Source: Gnetum montanum (Eukaryota; Streptophyta; Gnetopsida; Gnetales; Gnetaceae). Taken from it: a stretch of DNA of 64,000 bases. Below the pieces are notes generated by a model. That model was not told the origin of the DNA. It saw only the letters and a program-made list of their open reading frames with translations, and made no database searches. The stretch spans positions 282,715 to 346,714 of the forward strand of contig MNCI01007975.1 of NCBI GenBank assembly GCA_015680685.1, in the 5' to 3' direction. A program made the position numbers and the translations under genes. Below, piece after piece: positions 57,171 through 64,000 of the stretch; position 1 is the first letter of the stretch, and each line of letters begins with the position of its first letter.

Positions 57171-58540
57171 CCTATCTTACAACTCAGGAGTTGCCAAAGG
57201 AATGGAACCATCGGCAGAAACAACAGTTTCTCCATAAGGCCAAGCATTTCATGGAAATCAACGGCCACCTCTACAAGGTATGTGCAGACGACTTGGTTTG
57301 ATGGTGTGTCCCTGATGATGATACATTGTGTGTCCTTCAAGATGCTCACGAGGGTCCTTGTGGGGTCCACTATGCTGGACACCGAACGATCATTAAAATC
57401 CTGCTTGCAGGGTATTACTGGTATACACTTTTCAGGGATGCACAATGGTTCGCCTGCTCTTGCAAACGATGCCAAAGAGATGGTGGGATGTCAGCTCAGT
57501 TGGAGGGACCTCAACAGTGGATCCAGCCACTGGAGCCCTTCGCAATCTGGGGTATCGACTTCATGGGGCCCATCACCCCCTTGTCAAATGGAAAGACATA
57601 CATCATCGTGGTGGTGGACTACTGTACAAAGTGGGTAGAAATGGTAGCCGTCATCAATTGTTCTTCAAACACCGCCGTCCGATTTGTCCAGCAACAAATT
57701 GTAACCAGGTTTGGAGTGCCACGTGCACTTATTTCTGGCAATGGGACTCATTTCACAGGGGTGCGAAAACTCATGCAACGCTTAGGGGTAACACATAAAT
57801 TCACAACACCTTATCACCCCCAAGCCAACGAGCAAGACGAAGTCACAAATAGGAAGATCACCAAGATCCTTACACGAACAATTAGCAAATATAGGAGGGA
57901 TTGGAGTACCAAGCTCAACGATGCCCTATGGGCCTATCGCTCCACTTGCAAACTTCCTGTAGGGTACTCTCCCTACGAGTTAATGTATGGAAAGTTGTCA
58001 ATACTTCCCATCCAAGTAGAACTTTGAACACTATCCATAGCCAGTGACCTCGGTCTTGACCTACCACTAGTACAACGAGAATGATTAATCAATTTAAGTG
58101 TGCTAAATGAGAACCGATTAGTGGCCCTATTTTCAAATGAAACCCACAAGGCATATACCAAGAAATGACACGATCTTAGGATTCGAAAGGTCACATTTAG
58201 ATGTGGAGACAAGGTATTGTATTGGAACCCCTCACATATATCCCAACCGACAAAGTTTCAGACACTATGGGAGGGACCTTATATTGTCTACAAAACCTTT
58301 TCATCAGGGGCCTTGCTCATCCACAAACCTGGGGATCCCACCAGAACACAGTTGGTCAATTGTCAACAACTAAAACCTTTCCATGAGCTTCACACAACCA
58401 GTGCCAGAGTGTCATCATCGGCCGATCATCCACACTCCATCTTTCGTATCTCCTCCTTTCCACCCAGTCGTGGGGGAGACCCTCATCCCTGCTGATCCAT
58501 TTCACTACACCCCTCACCATTTTATCATTTTTTGTTTTAC
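57171..58540 (+). pseudogene. Element 3 integrase
   Basis: Zinc-binding HxxxH/CxxC region (VHYAGHRT ... CKRCQRDGG), core [20 protein letters not shown] (first Asp), ISGNGTHF where the second catalytic Asp of SDNG is Gly (codon 57737-57739), and YHPQANEQDEVTNRKI with Glu kept. 234 codons are open (57326-58027). The C-terminal domain DKVLYWNPSHISQPTKFQTL follows, then a frame shift near 58380 into the last codons (FHPVVGE). Loss of the aspartate should abolish strand transfer. Confidence 0.9.
58466..58477 (+). other. Internal polypurine-like motif at the end of pol
   Basis: agtcgtggggga, the same core as the true polypurine tract at 63559-63571, conserved at the equivalent site in element 2. 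It overlaps VVGE codons, so coding constraint is an alternative explanation. Confidence 0.5.
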
Positions 58541-59990
58541 ACATTTTTTTCTTCCACTTTTTGTTTTCCATTTTTTGTTTTACACTTCCTTGTTTTCCAC
58601 TTTTTCTCTTACAATTTTTTGTTTCCATTTTTCATGTTCTTTGTTTACATTTTGTCGTCATATTGTTTGGCGTAGTTGATTTTCGTTATGGTGGATACTG
58701 TAATAGTCTTCCTTGTTATTTGGCTCTCGTCATTGCATGGTTATCCTTGGATTTTACGTTTTGTTCACTTCATAAACTTGACAGTGAGTCCACGTTATTT
58801 ACCCGTTCACCATTCCATGGTTTTCCTTTTGTTGCGAGCATGTAACCCCTTCACTTAAAAACATTTTAATTAATGTGACTTATGTAGTTCCCAAACTGAG
58901 GGATGATTTAATGGTTTGAATCAGGTGTGACTTCAAGGGGAGTGCTTTATTTGTTGTTATGTTCTATTCCCTGGGTTGCCGGTGGTCCTCACGGATTTCC
59001 TCCCACTTTAAGTGTCTCTCCACGGAAGCTTTTGGGCAGTTCAACCTTGCATGGTGTGGTCCTAAAAAAAAAGAGACAAAAGATGCAAAAATAAAATAAA
59101 CACATAAAATGAGGATTCAAAGCACACCCCTTAGACGAACGCATGCAAACATGCATGGGTCTTCGCATGGTGTGGTTCCACCACACAAAAGAAAAGAAAC
59201 ATGAATCGCAGGGGAATTCAAAGCACACCCCTTAGACCGCCTCTCACGGGCCATACGCTTTAGTTATGGGACTTCCTTGGTCCCCTCTCACTTCATCCCA
59301 TTTCACTTCCTTTTTCTCACGTTTCCTGGAGTGGTGGTTCTCTGTGGGATCATTCTTATTCCTTGGGGGATGGTCGGGACTTTGTTTATTGCTACGATGT
59401 CACTGATGGTGGATGGTTTTGGGTTTGACCTCAGGAAGGTTCTACCGGGTCACTTAACCATGATCGGACATGGGGTTCATGTGGCCGACACTTGGAATTT
59501 CCATTCTCTCCTCTCCCTTTATTCCCGCTTCTCTCTGTACTCACCTCACTGCCCTTTTTATGTTTTGTGTGTTCGTCATGTTTTCTGTAGGTCTCTCATG
59601 CCTTGGCGGGTTCTCTTGGTTTGGAGTCTTCACTGGTGACACCACTTATTGGCATTTGGGCCCACGGACCCTAGTGTTGCGGGTATGCAGGGGCTACAAA
59701 GGCTATTGCCTACTATGGGGAGGACCCACCTGCATATTTCTAGTTTGCTTGTTAAGCCTCCTATCCTTTGGATTTCTTGGTTGACTGGTTTCAGTGTCCC
59801 ATTGTTCGATTTCGTCCTTGCAGAGTTTTTTTTCCATCCTGTTCTCTAATTTTGTCTCTTTTTCGCGCTTTATTACCTTCCTCCTGTCATTAGCCATGAT
59901 TGGGCCTTTTCTGCACTTCAAACGCCTCAATTTGGGTTTTCAAATTTTTCATTTCAGGTGTTTTTTGGGTTGGTCAACGCTGGTCTATGG
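58541..59990 (+). other. Element 3 post-pol non-coding region
   Basis: Begins with a T-rich tract with repeated ttttgttttacac words, also present after pol in element 2. Holds two copies of gcatggtgtggt ... attcaaagcacaccccttag (59049-59136; 59165-59237). Open frames here show no domain and overlap one another. Confidence 0.65.
59049..59237 (+). repeat. Duplicated conserved non-coding block
   Basis: Two ~75-90-bp copies share both ends. The same block is single in element 2 (42634-42692, minus). The core ggtgtggttccaccacac in the second copy could form a short hairpin. Confidence 0.7.
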
Positions 59991-59997
59991 GTGAACA

Positions 59998-60094
59998 GTG
60001 CTACGTATACGGGGCCCCGTACACGCAACTCCTACATATACACGGCCGCGTATACGCGGCCCTGTCGACATAGCGCCCAACCCCGATATATATC
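59998..60094 (+). promoter_or_regulatory. Internal U3-like palindrome array with TATA box (candidate second promoter)
   Basis: GTATAC/GTCGAC-type cores start at about 60004, 60018, 60035, 60049 and 60063 (spacings 14, 17, 14, 14), followed by gatatatatc at 60085-60094. This is the layout of the LTR promoter but lies 370 bp before the second ORF. A further polypurine-like agtcgtggggga is at 60250-60261. Confidence 0.6.
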
Positions 60095-60276
60095 TACCGC
60101 ACCTTCTCATTTTTTTCATCATTTGGAGTCCAAATTGAGGAGAGTTTTTGCCATTTTTTCTACTTGACCCTTCCCAACGCACCTACACTCCATCGCATGT
60201 CTGCATTAACCTGTCCTTGCCCCTTTTTCGCAACCGGAGGTATGCACTTAGTCGTGGGGGATGATGCCCTTGTGTA

Positions 60277-60320
60277 ATTAATTAATTAATTAGTTAACTA
60301 ATTAGTTGTTAATTACAAAA
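60277..60320 (+). repeat. AATT-rich simple repeat
   Basis: Run of taat/aatt units (taattaattaattaattagt and on). Confidence 0.8.
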
Positions 60321-60468
60321 CCTTTGGCCCTAACCCCTAACTTAACACTCCGGGAAACTTAATGGTGTGCCTGTGCCATTAACATAACTTGGTCAAACTG
60401 AGAAAGTATATACAGACCATCTTAAGCTATTTATGAACGGTCTAACGGATAGTTATGTTTGGTTTCAG

Positions 60469-63321
60469 ATGGCACCGAAACAGAGGCACCCGAGGGACGA
60501 AGGACCGTCACAACCAAGGGACAAGCACCCACGTACGAGAAGGGGATGAGGTGTGCAACCGCTAAAGTATGCGGAGGGCTCTCATGCAACTTGGCCCTTC
60601 CACGAAAACTTGACGTGGAATCTGTTCGCTAGATTCCCAAAGAGGAGATTCCCGGTGAGCAATCACTCGGCGATGAGACTCCTGGGATAGCATCACAGCT
60701 TGAGGTCACCTTGACCCAAGCCTGCCTTGATGCTATCATGCCATGCAAGGTGCAATGGACGGTCCTCTAAGAGTTAAATTTTGGACCATTCCTCAATAAC
60801 GCTCCAGAAGACGTGAGACTTCAATTGCAGAACTCTCTGATATGGCCAATCCTCACAACTAGTGATGAGTGGTACTTATGAGAAACTTATCTCTTTTGGA
60901 CGAATCGGCAACCAGGGTCAAGAGTAAGAATCAAAGACATTTATGTCTCTTACTCTTTGGAAGCTATAGCGCAAGCTCTGGCGTTGCTCGAAATTGGGGC
61001 AGATGTGGCAGAAATTCCTAAGCAAACCGATCCAGAGGTGAAGGTGCAATGGATCCAACGGTGTTATGGGGTAGAGTGCAAGGAATTCGGCTCCTTGACC
61101 ATAGCGGAGAGAGTATACTCCAAGATAGTGTCTTACCATTTGAATCCAACAGTAAGACCCAGCAAAATCACAGCATTCTCCGCTCATGCGTGTGCTGCCT
61201 TGAGTGGGAAATTTCCCATGAGTCTTCCACAACTGTTGTTTCTGGAGATTGAAAAAAGGTTTACTGAGAACGAACATGGAAGACGAACTCTCCCCTTCCC
61301 CTGCCTAATTCAAAAGTTATGCAAACAAGCAGGGATAACATGGTACTCTAATGATATCATCCAGCGTGCCCCAATTGCCTCGTGACGAGAAATGATGAAA
61401 GAAAAAATGCCTGCCCCCACACAAATAGAGAAAGAGCAGCAACCACCTCCACCACCTATGCAAACAATGTAACTGGGCTCGCAAAACATAGCAGAATACA
61501 TCCGCGAGCTCTAAGAAACGCTCTTGAGCCAACAAGAGCAATCTGGTAGGATTGGTGGAGGAGAAGATACTTTGGTTTATCGCCCTACCATGAGCCACCT
61601 GGAGCAAGTGGCTCAATGAGTCAGCTAGCTTGAAAGGGCAGGGTTGATATTTTTTGCCGCCTGAGCACCAATTCCACCCAAAACAGATCCAAGCATCTGA
61701 GATGTATCAACCGCAACACAAAAGTTCCCCGAAATCTTAGGGAATGATGCCACTTTTTCGGTATGCTTGGAAGATGGTGAAGAGGCAACGGTCCTGGTGA
61801 TGCAGCACCAGGGACAGGAAGTTGCAGCCGAAGTGGTTGCTGATACAATTGCTACAGTCCTCAATGCACCGGCAGCACCTATACTAAACATTCATGGGCT
61901 ACAAGATGTACAGGTGTCTGCTGAAACTTCGCGTAGCAAGACTGATGCAGCCCAACATGAAGAATTGTTGGATCGACTAGTGGGAACCAGGCAACCGCTT
62001 CCGGATGTCTTCGACCTTCCGGAGAACATCACTACAACCCAGTCAGAGCTACTATCGGCAAGGAGTAAGAGCATCATCTTGGAAGAGGAACTAGAAGCTG
62101 CTTAAGCTGCTTGTTAGTGCTTGGCAACGAAGGTAGCCCAATTAAGAGCCCAGCTTGCCGATCTAGCCATCCTCGACCATGAAATCACCAGAGATGAAGC
62201 TTTTCAACAGCTTTAGCTTAAACTTCAAGTTGTTGAGGATGTAAGGGAGACGACGATCCTTGACAAGTCCATAGCAGATGCTTGAGCATATGACTTAGAA
62301 AAGGACTTGGTAGAGGTTCACTAGAAGAACATGCAACTAATCGCAGAAGTTCATCGCCTGCTCAATGTTAGTGCAGTGAACGAACACATGAAGTATTTCA
62401 TCCACCAACAGCAGGAGGAGCTAGCCAGGGTGAGTGCAGACATAAGAAGGTTGGCAGCTGAAAATAGGAATATGTCAATGGAGGAGGTTCAGGCCTTGCG
62501 ACTAAAGTCTGCAATCGAAATTGCTGCTTGGAAAAATGAGGCCCTGAAGTTTGAAAAAGTTAAAAATCATTACAGGGATCAAGTGGGATTGCAGAAGGAG
62601 GTGAACGCGAAGAACATTCAAGTTGCTAAAGCCAAGATGAACCAAGCACTCCAGCAGCTCTAAGAGGGAGGCGATATATGGCGATCCATCTTTGATGGGT
62701 TGAACACCTACAACAAACTAGAAATCTGCCTAAAGGAGCTACAGATCTAAGAAATGATAGAATACATGGAATTGGCCAACCTTCGATATGCAAACTTGGC
62801 TATGCTCACAGTCGAGAGACCGCGGTCAGAGTTAGAAAAATAAGTGGCCACATCGTATTCTTTATACGAGGGTGAGTTCCAGGCACACAAGGCAACAAAA
62901 CAGAAGCTGACAATAGTAAACGTGGAACTCGAGGTCCTCCGCACAAGCTTTGAAGGCCAATGTACCGTCGTGGAGGACCTAGCTCGAAGAATGAATGACT
63001 ACCAGCAGCTGCAGTCATCAATTTAAGCATTTGATATCGAACGCAAGTAGTTCGCAGCCTGGTTTGTTAATTTAAAAGAACTCATCCCAGCACTGCCTTG
63101 TCCTTGGGAGGTTCCAGTTCCAGCGCACATTGGAGAAGCCGCCTGGACCGTGAACGACCCTAGAAGCAAAGAAGAGAAAATGAGGATTCTCTTAAAGGCT
63201 TTCCGGCTGCCTCCAGAAGTTGCAGCTGCCACAGGACTTTCGACATCCATGCCGCCACCAACGCATGGGCTAGAGGCTGGAGAGGGTCCATCAGAACCAC
63301 CGCCCCTAGGGATGATGTGAT
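60469..63321 (+). pseudogene. Second ORF of element 3: transposon-type domain plus long coiled coil
   Basis: An ATG at 60469 follows an acceptor-like ggtttcag and starts MAPKQRHPRDEGPSQP; a one-base shift near 60545 leads into a frame that then stays in register to the stop at 63319-63321. The open pieces at 60957, 61767, 62331 and 62844 all share it, broken only by stops (many TAG/TAA/TGA from CAG/CAA/CGA). The N-terminal third (VSYHLNPTVRPSKIT, LPQLLFLEIEKRFTENEHGR) resembles the putative plant transposon protein domain found in some Gypsy ORFs. The rest (61767-63020) is Ala/Glu/Leu-rich and predicted coiled coil (ELARVSADIRRLAAENRN). No signal peptide or membrane segment was seen, so it does not look like an envelope protein. 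Confidence 0.7.
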
Positions 63322-63558
63322 CTTCTCCAACAATTTTGTGCATCATCTTACATAGCAGAGGCTCCAAGACTAGCGAAGTATTCAATTTTGTCTCTAAACA
63401 CTACCATTTTTGTAATTTGTCCCCCTCTGTAACTCAGGCACTTGGTCAAATTTATGTTGTATCATGTGTGTGTCTTGTATGTGTTTAAGTTATGTGTGTG
63501 GTAAATAAGAATCCATACCTTCCAAATTGTAAAGTAACTCAAGAACGAGTTTTTGCTC

Positions 63559-63571
63559 AGTCGTGGGGGTA
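63559..63571 (+). other. Element 3 polypurine tract
   Basis: agtcgtgggggta immediately before TGATGAAG of the 3' LTR. Confidence 0.9.
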
Positions 63572-64000
63572 TGATGAAGTGTCAAAAGTCAATGCGTCGA
63601 CTGGGCCACGTATACGCGGCCGCATCGACGCGGGCCCATGGATGTAGCCACCTTGCGTCGACATGGCCCCATTTACACAGCCACCTTTCCTAGATCTATA
63701 AATATGAGGGCGTTTCGCCTCATTTAGGCATCTTTTTTAGTAGTAGTAGCGAAGCTCTTGTAGTTTGTCCTCGCAAGAGATAGAATATTTTCCAAGTGCC
63801 AGCAGCAGGTGTAAGAAAAGTGATCGAATCTTTATTTGAGCGTTGATGTATTTGAGCCCATTAGCATGACGACAATAAAGACGAACTGTTCAAGCATACC
63901 TTACAGCATTTGGACTTAGTTATTTCATGCATTTAATAGTTTAATATGTTTATGCTTTATTAATTACTTGTTTATGCTTTATTAGTTACTTGTTGATTAT
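63572..64000 (+). repeat. Element 3 3' LTR, truncated by window end
   Basis: First 429 bp of the LTR, aligned to 51242-51680. TATA box at 63697-63704. It lacks a few bases relative to the 5' copy. Confidence 0.93.

Larger units (their letters stand above)
51242..64000 (+). mobile_element. Element 3: Athila/Tat-like Gypsy element with a second ORF (3' end outside window)
   Basis: 5' LTR 51242-52159, primer-binding site, gag-protease-RT-RNase H-integrase, a ~2-kb T-rich post-pol region, an internal palindrome array with TATA box, a ~950-codon second ORF, a polypurine tract and the 3' LTR from 63572, cut by the window end. Gag through the first half of RT share one frame, interrupted only by stops; frame shifts occur near 56220 and 58380. 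RT keeps FMDD; integrase has lost its second catalytic aspartate. Length exceeds 12.7 kb. Confidence 0.95.

Noticed and set aside
57021-57638. Long plus-strand frame overlapping RNase H and integrase
   Set aside because: A shadow frame; the real integrase frame overlaps it with conserved motifs.
59277-59994. Plus-strand frames in the element 3 post-pol region
   Set aside because: Hydrophobic, overlapping in two frames, no counterpart in element 2; likely chance in T-rich DNA. An envelope reading was considered and dropped for lack of a signal peptide or conserved cysteines.
1-64000. CRISPR array, bacterial operon or phage features
   Set aside because: Introns, LTR elements and plant gene families show nuclear plant DNA; no evenly spaced identical repeats with unique spacers.

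Overview
The window looks like nuclear DNA of a seed plant with a large, repeat-rich genome. A gymnosperm is the best guess, because single introns reach almost 12 kb and are packed with old retrotransposons while the splice sites stay clean. This assignment is inferred; no marker gene names the species. Only two host genes look functional. They converge on each other.

Positions 1-18,600 (+ strand) carry a chloroplast-type rhomboid-like gene (RBL9-like). Six exons were assembled here; the first exon's 5' edge is uncertain. Intron 1 (1,551-13,264) holds a LINE 3' fragment, a complete but internally deleted Gypsy-type LTR element on the minus strand (3,403-10,026), and a faint Copia-like remnant. 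Later introns hold LINE tails, a tRNA-derived SINE and a duplicated splice acceptor. Positions 18,577-21,564 are intergenic.

Positions 21,565-30,398 (- strand) carry an intact dynamin-related protein gene of the plant DRP1 class: 16 exons, 614 residues, all five GTPase motifs and a GED-type C-terminus. Its intron 4 contains an antisense LINE reverse transcriptase remnant and a duplicated, mutated copy of its own splice acceptor.

Positions 31,000-40,500 are accessory DNA: LINE fragments, two ~570-bp LTR-like repeats, a 168-bp tandem duplication, a CCR4/EEP-type deadenylase retropseudogene, a 5S-rRNA-derived segment, and adjacent 21-bp and 22-bp minisatellites.

Positions 40,507-50,331 are a minus-strand Athila/Tat-like Gypsy element (element 2) inserted, with a perfect GTCAT target-site duplication, into an L1-type LINE whose halves lie on either side. 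Positions 51,242 to beyond 64,000 are a related plus-strand element (element 3), which adds a long second reading frame after pol. Both elements carry U3 arrays of short palindromes at 14-bp spacing followed by a TATA box. Element 3 repeats this architecture internally, just before its second ORF, suggesting a dedicated internal promoter.

Caution: single-N characters bracket inverted or duplicated patches (14,365-14,728; 43,645-43,749; 43,840-43,971; 8,375; 33,259), and there is a 283-base N gap (42,745-43,027). These look like gap-filling artefacts.
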